Of a stretch of 64,000 nucleotides of DNA, positions 53,318 through 60,587 are shown piece after piece. The stretch is from assembly GCA_934454655.1 (NCBI GenBank), contig CAKSFK010000004.1:20086-84085 (forward strand). The letters run 5' to 3'. Position numbers and translations under genes: made by a program. Position 1 is the first letter of the stretch; each line of letters begins with the position of its first letter. Below the pieces are notes generated by a model. The model saw only the letters and a program-made list of their open reading frames with translations, was not told where the DNA came from and searched no databases. This DNA is from an uncultured Eubacteriales bacterium (lineage in GTDB: Bacteria; Bacillota; Clostridia; Oscillospirales; Acutalibacteraceae).

Positions 53318-54307
53318 TTAAATCGATGCGGCGTCAATTCGGCTCAGCTCTTCCTTTGTAAAGGAAGTGTTATCAAGCGCCTTAATATTGTCGAGTATCT
53401 GCGACGGCTTTGAAGCGCCTATAAGCACGGATGTTACGGCAGAGTCCTTAAGAACCCACGCAAGGGCGGTTTCGGCAAGGGTCTGACCGCGCTCAGCCGC
53501 AATTTCGTTAAGCGCGCGTATTTGCGAGAGCCTTTTTTCGGTTATTGCGTCCTGCTTTAGAAAGCGCCCGTCGGTCTTAATTCGGCTGTCCTCGGGAATA
53601 CCGTTTAGGTAGCGGTTCGTAAGCATACCCTGTGCCAACGGGCTGAACGCGATAATTCCCTTGTTAAGCCTTTGCGCGGTATCTTTAAGCCCGTTTTGCT
53701 CAATTGCTCTGTCGAAGATTGAATATCTGTTCTGGTTGATTATGAACGGGCATTTAAGCTCTTGCAGTATTTTGCAGGCTTTTTCCATTCTATCGCCGTT
53801 GTAGTTGGAAAGACCGACGTACAGCGCTTTTCCGCTTCGCACGCTGTCTGCAAGCGCACCCATTGTTTCCTCAAGCGGAGTGTCGGGGTCGGGACGGTGG
53901 TGATAAAAAATATCAACATAGTCAAGACCCAGTCTTTTAAGGCTTTGGTCAAGGCTTGCCAGCAAATATTTGCGGCTTCCCATATTGCCGTAAGGGCCGT
54001 TCCACATTTCGTAGCCCGCCTTTGTGCTTATGATAAGCTCGTCGCGGTAGGGGTAAAGCTCCTCTTTAATTATTTTTCCGAGATTTGTTTCGGCGCTCCC
54101 GGGCTCGGGACCGTAGTTGTTCGCAAGGTCGAAATGAGTTATGCCGTTGTCAAATGCCGTAAAGCACAACTCTTTCATATTGGAGTAGGGTGCGGTATCC
54201 CCGAAATTATGCCAAAACCCAAGTGAAACCGCAGGGAGAAGCAATCCGCTTGCACCGCAGCGGTTATACTTCATTGTGTTATACCTTGTGTCTGATGCTT
54301 TGTACAT
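53318..54307 (-). CDS. Aldo/keto reductase (YghZ-like)
   Basis: A 329-residue NADPH-dependent reductase of the (beta/alpha)8 aldo/keto reductase family. The catalytic tetrad is visible: Asp and Tyr in 'FDLANNYGP', Lys in 'STKAGYEMW' and His in 'YHHRPDPDTP'. 'SVLIGASKPSQILDN' near the end binds the cofactor phosphate. The sequence resembles the group annotated as L-glyceraldehyde 3-phosphate reductase, but substrate is uncertain. It lies 21 bases after the sugar-binding lipoprotein and is the last gene of the sensing operon, hinting that it reduces the sensed sugar or a product of it. AAAGGAG sets the start. Confidence 0.92.
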   Translation of the reverse strand: MYKASDTRYNTMKYNRCGASGLLLPAVSLGFWHNFGDTAPYSNMKELCFTAFDNGITHFDLANNYGPEPGSAETNLGKIIKEELYPYRDELIISTKAGYEMWNGPYGNMGSRKYLLASLDQSLKRLGLDYVDIFYHHRPDPDTPLEETMGALADSVRSGKALYVGLSNYNGDRMEKACKILQELKCPFIINQNRYSIFDRAIEQNGLKDTAQRLNKGIIAFSPLAQGMLTNRYLNGIPEDSRIKTDGRFLKQDAITEKRLSQIRALNEIAAERGQTLAETALAWVLKDSAVTSVLIGASKPSQILDNIKALDNTSFTKEELSRIDAASI

Positions 54308-54328
54308 AAATATTTCTCCTTTCAGCTG

Positions 54329-55291
54329 TCAGGCTAAGCCGAACAACAGCTTTTGAATATCCTTGTCGAAAATATTGTTTTTGGTCACGGCGGTAACATC
54401 GGTAAATAATTCGCTTTGTGCCGACGATGTTCCTCCTACAACATCAACCGCGTTTTTAATGCCCAAAAAACCTATTGCAAACGGGTTTTGAACGATAAGT
54501 ACGTCCATTTCGCCTGTTTCCAGCATACCCAGTGATGTCACGTTTGTATCAAAACCTATACATCTGACCTTTTCGGATAAACCGAGGTTCTTAACAGCCT
54601 CGCCTATACCCAGCGTCATCCATTCGTTAAAGCCTACAAGCACGTTTATCTGCGGATTTTCTTTTAAAAGTGCTTCGGCTGCGGCTGCGGCGCTGCCTGT
54701 GTTACTTTCTGTATTGACAGCGGCGGCAATATCGGCGTTTTTAACGCTGTCGATATATTCCCTGAATCCTTCTTCACGTTTAATTCCGTTATCGGTGCTC
54801 TTGTAATAGTTGACAATTCCTATGTGTACCCGACCGTCCTCGCTGAAGGTGTCGGCTGCCGCTTTCCCGGCGGCACGCCCTGCCGCTTTATTGTCTGTTC
54901 CTATAAACATACTTACCTGTTTTGAGGCAACACTGCTGTCAATTGTAATAACCTTAACACCGTTTTTAACTGCCTTTGTTACGGCGTCCGAGTTTTTTTG
55001 ATAATCAATAGCCGAAAGAACAATTGCGTCAACGCCCCTTTCAACAGCCCTGTTTATCATTTCGTTCTGCTTTTCGTAGTCCTCTTCGTTTTCGGGACCC
55101 TCAAAGGTAACATCAACATTATACTCCGTTGCGGCAGAGCTTACGCCGTTTGAAACCTTGTGCCAAAAATCGGAATCAACAGCCTTAACAATAACCGCAA
55201 CGCTGATGTCCCTGCGGCTTGCGGCACAGCCGCAGGCTAAAACAGCCGTCATGGCCGCGCAAAGCACGGAAAGAAATTTCCTGAATCTCAT
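54329..55291 (-). CDS. Sugar-binding lipoprotein (periplasmic binding protein type 4), probable sensor component
   Basis: A 320-residue lipoprotein with a short signal and candidate lipid cysteines in 'LACGC'. The body is a two-lobed sugar-binding fold: 'VIVKAVDSDFWHKVSNGV', 'AIVLSAIDYQKNSDAV', 'TIDSSVASKQVSMFIGTDN' and 'VLVGFNEWMTLGIGEAV'. Related proteins bind ribose, xylose or galactose. No permease or ATPase follows; instead the gene overlaps the kinase gene by four bases (ATGA), so it most likely presents a sugar to the kinase, as XylFII does to LytS in Clostridium beijerinckii. The sugar is not identifiable here. Confidence 0.86.
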   Translation of the reverse strand: MRFRKFLSVLCAAMTAVLACGCAASRRDISVAVIVKAVDSDFWHKVSNGVSSAATEYNVDVTFEGPENEEDYEKQNEMINRAVERGVDAIVLSAIDYQKNSDAVTKAVKNGVKVITIDSSVASKQVSMFIGTDNKAAGRAAGKAAADTFSEDGRVHIGIVNYYKSTDNGIKREEGFREYIDSVKNADIAAAVNTESNTGSAAAAAEALLKENPQINVLVGFNEWMTLGIGEAVKNLGLSEKVRCIGFDTNVTSLGMLETGEMDVLIVQNPFAIGFLGIKNAVDVVGGTSSAQSELFTDVTAVTKNNIFDKDIQKLLFGLA

Positions 55292-57024
55292 TTTTCCGCC
55301 TCCTTTTCGGAGCGTATCTTCGGAATAAGTATTTTAACCGCGGTACCCTCGTCAAGCTCGCTCTCAATGGTAATTCCGTATTTTTCGCCGAAATATATCT
55401 TAAGTCGGTCGTTAACGTTTTTAACGCCTATGCCTCCTATGCCGCTTTTGCTGTTCTGCTCGTTATTAAGAATAGCGTCGCACTGCTCCTTCGTCATTCC
55501 TATTCCGTTATCCCTTACCGTTATTAATATGTCATCCCCGTCTGATTTAACCGAAACCGTTATCTCGCCGTCGTCAACCGTGCGGTCAAGTCCGTGGTAA
55601 ATTGCGTTTTCAATAAACGGCTGAACGGTTATTTTGTTGCACAAAAATTCCGTAAGCTCGGGGTCAACGTCAAAACGGTATGAAAACTGGTCGCGGTATC
55701 TGAAGCTTTGAATTATAAGGTAGCTTTCCGCATGGCGCATTTCATCACCGATTGTAATGAGTTCACGGCCGCGGCTTATGCTTATTCTGAAAAGCTTTGC
55801 CAGCGCGCTTACCATTTTTGCGGCGTCCGCTGTTTTGCCCTGCTCGCACATCCACTGAATGGAGTCAAGGGTGTTGTAAAGAAAGTGCGGGTTGATCTGC
55901 GCCTGCAGGGCTTTAAGCTCTGTTTTACGCAGTGCTGTTTCTTCGCGCCGCACCTGCTCCATAAGTTCCTTTATTTTTGCCGACATATGGCCGAATGTGT
56001 CCGAGATTATTTTCAGTTCGGTAACCGATTCGTCCCCGCCCGAGTAGGAAAAGCTGTCAGCCTCTTTTTCAAATCTTCGCATTTCTCTTATCAGGGAACG
56101 CACCGGACCGCTTACAATCTTCGAGTATATCCACACCGCAAACAGCGCTATTACCGCGCAGCAGAAAAACGAAACGGCAACGCTTATAATAATTTGTGTT
56201 CTTCTTTCGGTTGCAAGTTCGTCCGTAAAGCTTATGCCGATTATGCGCCACAGACCCGTATCTGTGGTTTTAACGGTGTAAATTTTGTTTCTTTCATTGT
56301 GAAAACCGTCCGAAAGGGTGGGGATAAAGCTTGTATCCTCGGTTTTAAGCCCCGAAAACAAAAGCTGCTGCTGCGGATGATATACAATGGCGCCGTCCTT
56401 ATCGGTAACAAAGCAATAACCGTGCGCGCCTACGCCGACGCTGTCAATAAGGCTTGCAATGTCAGTAAAAAGGCAGTCGGCGGCAATGTATGCACCGCCC
56501 CCGAAAAGGTGCTGTGACGGCTTTATAATCATTGTGACCACCCATGGGTATTCGTTTTCAAAGAGCGTCTGAACGTGCGGGGGAGAAACGGCAAAATTTT
56601 CGGTTGCGGGGAGAAACGATTTATCAAACGAAAGGTCTTTAAGAACGGTTTGCTTAATTTTTCCGCCGCTTCCCGTACAGCTTATTATCTCGCCGTTTTC
56701 ACCGTAAACTGTTACGGCGTAAATATCGTTTTGAATATAAGTAAGAGCGGAAATTCTTTCCTCAAATTCCGCGGCGCTTGAAGATTTTTTAGCTATACCG
56801 TGTATCAAAAAAAGGCGGTTTTTCATATTTTCAAGATAACTGTTTACCGTAAACTCCGTCTGGCTTATTAATTGCTCCGAACGAACCGAAGCGTCCCTTA
56901 AAACCGCATTGCTGTAAACCGAGGCAAAAACCGCACAACAGACCGAAACTGCGGCGGCAGCGGCTGCTGTTACCGATAAAACCGTAATTGCGGATAAGCT
57001 TACCGAAAATCTGCGCTTTTTCAT
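55288..57024 (-). CDS. Sensor histidine kinase, YesM/LytS type
   Basis: A 578-residue membrane kinase. Helix 1 (about residues 13-38) and helix 2 (about 278-300) flank an extracellular sensor of the dCACHE type ('FAVSPPHVQ', 'GYCFVTDKDGAIVYHPQ'). A HAMP-like linker leads to the His_kinase domain with the phosphorylated histidine in 'NPHFLYNTLDS' near residue 381, then an ATPase with N box 'VQPFIENAIYHG' and G box 'DNGIGM'. It probably senses the adjacent sugar-binding lipoprotein and phosphorylates the response regulator. It shares one base with the regulator gene upstream and four with the binding protein gene downstream. Confidence 0.94.
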   Translation of the reverse strand: MKKRRFSVSLSAITVLSVTAAAAAAVSVCCAVFASVYSNAVLRDASVRSEQLISQTEFTVNSYLENMKNRLFLIHGIAKKSSSAAEFEERISALTYIQNDIYAVTVYGENGEIISCTGSGGKIKQTVLKDLSFDKSFLPATENFAVSPPHVQTLFENEYPWVVTMIIKPSQHLFGGGAYIAADCLFTDIASLIDSVGVGAHGYCFVTDKDGAIVYHPQQQLLFSGLKTEDTSFIPTLSDGFHNERNKIYTVKTTDTGLWRIIGISFTDELATERRTQIIISVAVSFFCCAVIALFAVWIYSKIVSGPVRSLIREMRRFEKEADSFSYSGGDESVTELKIISDTFGHMSAKIKELMEQVRREETALRKTELKALQAQINPHFLYNTLDSIQWMCEQGKTADAAKMVSALAKLFRISISRGRELITIGDEMRHAESYLIIQSFRYRDQFSYRFDVDPELTEFLCNKITVQPFIENAIYHGLDRTVDDGEITVSVKSDGDDILITVRDNGIGMTKEQCDAILNNEQNSKSGIGGIGVKNVNDRLKIYFGEKYGITIESELDEGTAVKILIPKIRSEKEAEK

Positions 57025-58616
57025 CAGTCCTCACCCCTTGCGGAACCCCTTACCTTAACGGGGGATTCGCCGTAAAACTTTTTAAAGCTGTAACTGAAAT
57101 AGTGCTGATCGCTGTAACCGCATTTATCCGAAATTTCAAGTATTTTAAGGCTTGAGCACACAAGCATATCATACGCCGCCTTCATTCGTCTTTCGGTAAG
57201 CAGCGTAATAAAATTTTTCTTTTTTGTCTTTTTAATCAGCGCGCTTAAATAGTTGGGGCTTACGGCAAGCTCATTGCTCACTCCGGTGAGTGAAAGCTCC
57301 TCGTCCGAATAGCGCTCGTCAATTATTTTAACAACCTTGTCGCACAGTATTTCCGAGTCCCTTTTCTGCGAGTTGGATATAAGCTGTTTTGCGTTTTCGC
57401 AAAGGGTAATAAGTTCCGTTTTAACACCGCTTTCACTGTTGTATGACGTTATGCGCGAAAAAATAGGGTTAGAGGAAAGCAGGCTCATAATGTCGGCTTT
57501 GTCCGCAAAACCGCTCACAACCCTGTAAACCGTGGCAATAATCTGTATAACCAAAAGGTCGGCATTTTCAGGTGTGCTGTTCTCAAAAAGACCGTTCACA
57601 AAATCGTCAAGCGCTTCAGTATTGCCTACTTTTAAAAGTTGTTCGAGCTTTACAACCGTTTTTTCAACGCGGTCAAGCTCTGTTTCGCCGTCGCGCTCCT
57701 GATCGTTTATAAAGCGCACCTCGCCCGCTCCGTCTGAGGTGTACCGCCTTGCGGTAACTGCCTGAAAATATGCCGCGGCACATTCCGAAAGCGAGCCAAA
57801 CTCGCGGCTTACCCCGATAGTACAGCTTAAATTCAACATTCTCTTTGCCGTTTGTACCGTTTCAAGCAGGGGCAGTTCCAAGAGATTGGAAAGTTCGCCG
57901 TCCTTATCCGGCACGGCAAGAGTTACAACCCTGCCGTATACCGTAAAGCTTGCGGAATACATATAATGCGACAGAACCGTGTCCACAAACTCGCCGTGAC
58001 AGGGTTCGGTGCAGAAGTTGCCCGCGCTGTTTTTGAATTTTGAAACAAGCACGCAAAAGCGCGGTGCGGTACCCTCTTTTATAATTCCAAGCTCTGCGGC
58101 GCGTCGGTTAAGGCATTCGTCATCCGGCTGATGCTCGCCCGAGCCTAACATAAGCGGCATTAAAAAACTGCTCAGCGAAAGCCGCCGCAGCTCGTCCTTA
58201 AGGTCGGTGTCCGCCGCGGAAAGAACACTGCCCAGCTTTTCGTCCATACGGCGGTGAATTTCAAACAATTCCTCCGAAAGCTCTTCGGACGAAATGGGCT
58301 TTAACAGGTAGCTTATTATGTTGTAATCAATGGCGGTTCGGGCATATTCAAAGCTGTCATATCCGCTTAAAATAACAAGCTGGGTGGCGGGGCGCACCTC
58401 GCGTACCCTTTTTGCAAGTTCAAGCCCGGATAATATGGGCATTTTAATGTCGGTTATAATAAGGTCAGGTTCAAGCGTTTCGGTAAGCTCCAGTGCTTCG
58501 GCGCCGTTTTCCGCCTCGCCGATAACTTCAAAATCAGCCGCTTCCCAGTTGACTCTTTCAATTATAGAACGGCGCTGATCATGCTCGTCCTCAGCGACAA
58601 GAACGGTGTATTTCAA
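57024..58616 (-). CDS. Response regulator, YesN type (REC plus AraC DNA-binding domain)
   Basis: A 530-residue regulator. The receiver domain has the acidic pair in 'LVAEDEHDQR', the phosphorylated aspartate near residue 56 in 'DLIITDIKMP' and the lysine in 'SYLLKPI'. A long middle region of about 270 residues follows, then an AraC-type double helix-turn-helix at the C-terminus ('VSNELAVSPNYLSALIK' and 'DQHYFSYSFKKFYGESPV'). The start is a TTG at 58616, with AAGGGG about ten bases upstream. As first gene of the sensing operon it is likely to control this operon and perhaps sugar genes elsewhere. Confidence 0.94.
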   Translation of the reverse strand: MKYTVLVAEDEHDQRRSIIERVNWEAADFEVIGEAENGAEALELTETLEPDLIITDIKMPILSGLELAKRVREVRPATQLVILSGYDSFEYARTAIDYNIISYLLKPISSEELSEELFEIHRRMDEKLGSVLSAADTDLKDELRRLSLSSFLMPLMLGSGEHQPDDECLNRRAAELGIIKEGTAPRFCVLVSKFKNSAGNFCTEPCHGEFVDTVLSHYMYSASFTVYGRVVTLAVPDKDGELSNLLELPLLETVQTAKRMLNLSCTIGVSREFGSLSECAAAYFQAVTARRYTSDGAGEVRFINDQERDGETELDRVEKTVVKLEQLLKVGNTEALDDFVNGLFENSTPENADLLVIQIIATVYRVVSGFADKADIMSLLSSNPIFSRITSYNSESGVKTELITLCENAKQLISNSQKRDSEILCDKVVKIIDERYSDEELSLTGVSNELAVSPNYLSALIKKTKKKNFITLLTERRMKAAYDMLVCSSLKILEISDKCGYSDQHYFSYSFKKFYGESPVKVRGSARGED

Positions 58617-58660
58617 AGCAAACCAACCCCTTTAAATTAGTATTGTTCAAACCTGTATTC

Positions 58661-58690
58661 AGTATAACACTTTTGTGCGGCAAATGTAAA
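58661..58690 (-). promoter_or_regulatory. Promoter of the sensing operon
   Basis: On the minus strand TTTACA (58685-58690) and TATACT (58661-58666) are separated by 18 bases, about 45 bases before the TTG start of the response regulator gene. Confidence 0.65.
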
Positions 58691-58760
58691 GATTTTTTGT
58701 GCCGAAACACTGCAATTTTATCTAAAGCATATAACTATTTATTTGTTTCAATTTCGGCTG

Positions 58761-58804
58761 AAAAAAAGAGGGCAGAAATATGACCTCCCACATTTCTGCT
58801 CTCT
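58761..58804 (-). terminator. Intrinsic terminator after the cohesin-like surface protein gene
   Basis: A 13-bp stem (58767-58779 with 58792-58804, one wobble pair) followed on the minus strand by seven T. It ends the three-gene unit 63968-58814. Between it and the sensing-operon promoter lies about 70 bases of AT-rich sequence without other features. Confidence 0.85.
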
Positions 58805-58813
58805 TATGTTTAA

Positions 58814-60574
58814 TTATTCAATTACGGATTTTTTCTTTTTAATAATTATAAACGCCGCAATACCGCCGCCGATAATAACCACCGCCGCGACGGCGGTTAT
58901 TATGTAAAGCACCGTATTTTTTTGGGCTTTTTCGTCTTTAACTGCCGGGGAGTTGTCGGTATCGTATTTTTCGCCGTCGCCCAATTTGCAGATTGCGTAA
59001 TCACCGAGTGCGGTAAGCCCGGCAGTCAGCGTTTTGCCGTCCTCCGAAATTTCGCAGTCAACTTTTTTACTTGTTCCGTCCGCCTTTATTAAATAAAGCG
59101 CAATATCCTTACCGTAGCCGTCCGGAATATTAAAGGTCGTTTTAAATTCGCCGTTCGGGTTTGTTTCCGCACCGCTAAGCGTTGCCGCGATATTGTAAAG
59201 CTTAAATTCGTTGCATATGTCTTTAAGAATATTTTTTGCCGAATCAAAGGTCGGGTTGTCGGTTTTTATCTCTTCAACAGTCAGTTGCGTTCCCGCGGCA
59301 AATACACCCTCGTTTGCCTCAAAAAGAGTACCCGTTGCCTCGTCCTGCGCGGAGCAGGGTATAACCTCGCTTGTGGTTTGTCCGCAGCGCCTGCATTTGC
59401 CCTCTTTAAGTCCCGTTTCACTAATTGTGGCGGCTTTAACTATGGTCGGGTTTTCAAAATCGTGACCCAATGCGTCTGTTGCTTTGGTTTCGGCAGCCCC
59501 GCAGGCGGAGCATTTGCGCTCCTTTGTTCCGCCCTCGGTGCAGGTGGCGGGTTTTGCGTCCTCCCACGCGCCGAATTTGTGACCCTTTGCCTTAATTGTG
59601 TTGCTTGTGGTCTGACCGCAGCGTGTGCATTTGCCCGATTCAACACCTGTTTCGGTGCAGGTAGGCTCTTTTGTTACCGTTGGGAGTGAAAAGCTGTGAC
59701 CGAGTGCGGCTATTGCTTTTGTTTCGGTGTGACCGCACTTTGAGCAACTACGCTTTTCCTCTCCGGCGGCGGTGCAGGTGGGTGCCTTGCTTCGCGACCA
59801 TGCACTCATGCTGTGGCCCGTTGCGTTTATCTGCTGGGTTTCGGCTTTTCCGCAGACCGAGCAGGTGCGGGTCTGCATTCCGGGTGTGGTGCAGCCGGGA
59901 TTTTGTGTTATTTTATAACCGCTCCAGTTATGGCTGTTTGTTTTGGCTATTATTTCATCCTTTGCAGCGCCGCAGGCTGTGCAGGTGAAGTGTTTTGTGC
60001 CGCTTTCCTTGCAGTTTGCCCGTTTTGTCACCGTGCCGCCGTTCCATGTGTGACCGGCTGTTTCCTCATATCCGCAAGCCGAGCATACTCGCTTGTGGTT
60101 GTTTGCGTTCACGTTTGTGTACGAACCGAAGGTGTGGTTGGCACAGGTCACTTTAACAGCTTTACTGTTGTTGCCGGAGGTGCCGTCTGCAAGCGTCACG
60201 GTTACGCTTACTGTCTGTTCCTCTTTTGCCGCTTCCTTTGCCTTAACGGTAAACTTGAAAAATCCGCCGTTCAGGTCAACATTATCCTTAAAAGCGATAG
60301 CGCCCTTTTTCTTTGCTGTATCAAAATTATCAAGCGTTGAGCCGCTTCTTAAAAATTCGCCCGATGTAACCTCAAGCTTTTCACCCACGGTTATTGCAAC
60401 CGAGCCACCGGTGCATTTCTGCGCACCGCTTAAATTTACGGTGTATGTAACGCTGCTGCCCGCCGTGACTGTGGCATTTCCCGATAAGCCGACGCTTACC
60501 CCCGCCGCGCTTGTCGGAATTGCAGCAGAAAGCATTAAGCATAATGTCGCTATAAGTGATAAAATCTTTTTCAT
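58814..60574 (-). CDS. Membrane-anchored surface protein with cohesin-like domain and seven CxxCG repeats
   Basis: A 586-residue surface protein. A signal peptide ends near residue 23. Residues about 25-145 form a beta-rich domain resembling type I cohesins ('VTAGSSVTYTVNLSGA', 'GGFFKFTVKAKEAAKEEQTV'). Seven repeats of about 40 residues follow, each with a 'CxxCG' knuckle (CSACG, CTACG, CSVCG, CSKCG, CTRCG, CSACG, CRRCG) and an 'A.GH' end, probably metal- or disulfide-stabilised. A further globular domain, a transmembrane helix ('VLYIITAVAAVVIIGGGIAAFI') and 'KKKK' complete the anchor. AAAGGGG sets the start. The upstream gene encodes a dockerin protein, so the cohesin could bind that partner; this is inference. 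Confidence 0.8.
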   Translation of the reverse strand: MKKILSLIATLCLMLSAAIPTSAAGVSVGLSGNATVTAGSSVTYTVNLSGAQKCTGGSVAITVGEKLEVTSGEFLRSGSTLDNFDTAKKKGAIAFKDNVDLNGGFFKFTVKAKEAAKEEQTVSVTVTLADGTSGNNSKAVKVTCANHTFGSYTNVNANNHKRVCSACGYEETAGHTWNGGTVTKRANCKESGTKHFTCTACGAAKDEIIAKTNSHNWSGYKITQNPGCTTPGMQTRTCSVCGKAETQQINATGHSMSAWSRSKAPTCTAAGEEKRSCSKCGHTETKAIAALGHSFSLPTVTKEPTCTETGVESGKCTRCGQTTSNTIKAKGHKFGAWEDAKPATCTEGGTKERKCSACGAAETKATDALGHDFENPTIVKAATISETGLKEGKCRRCGQTTSEVIPCSAQDEATGTLFEANEGVFAAGTQLTVEEIKTDNPTFDSAKNILKDICNEFKLYNIAATLSGAETNPNGEFKTTFNIPDGYGKDIALYLIKADGTSKKVDCEISEDGKTLTAGLTALGDYAICKLGDGEKYDTDNSPAVKDEKAQKNTVLYIITAVAAVVIIGGGIAAFIIIKKKKSVIE

Positions 60575-60587
60575 TTTTAAAACCCCT

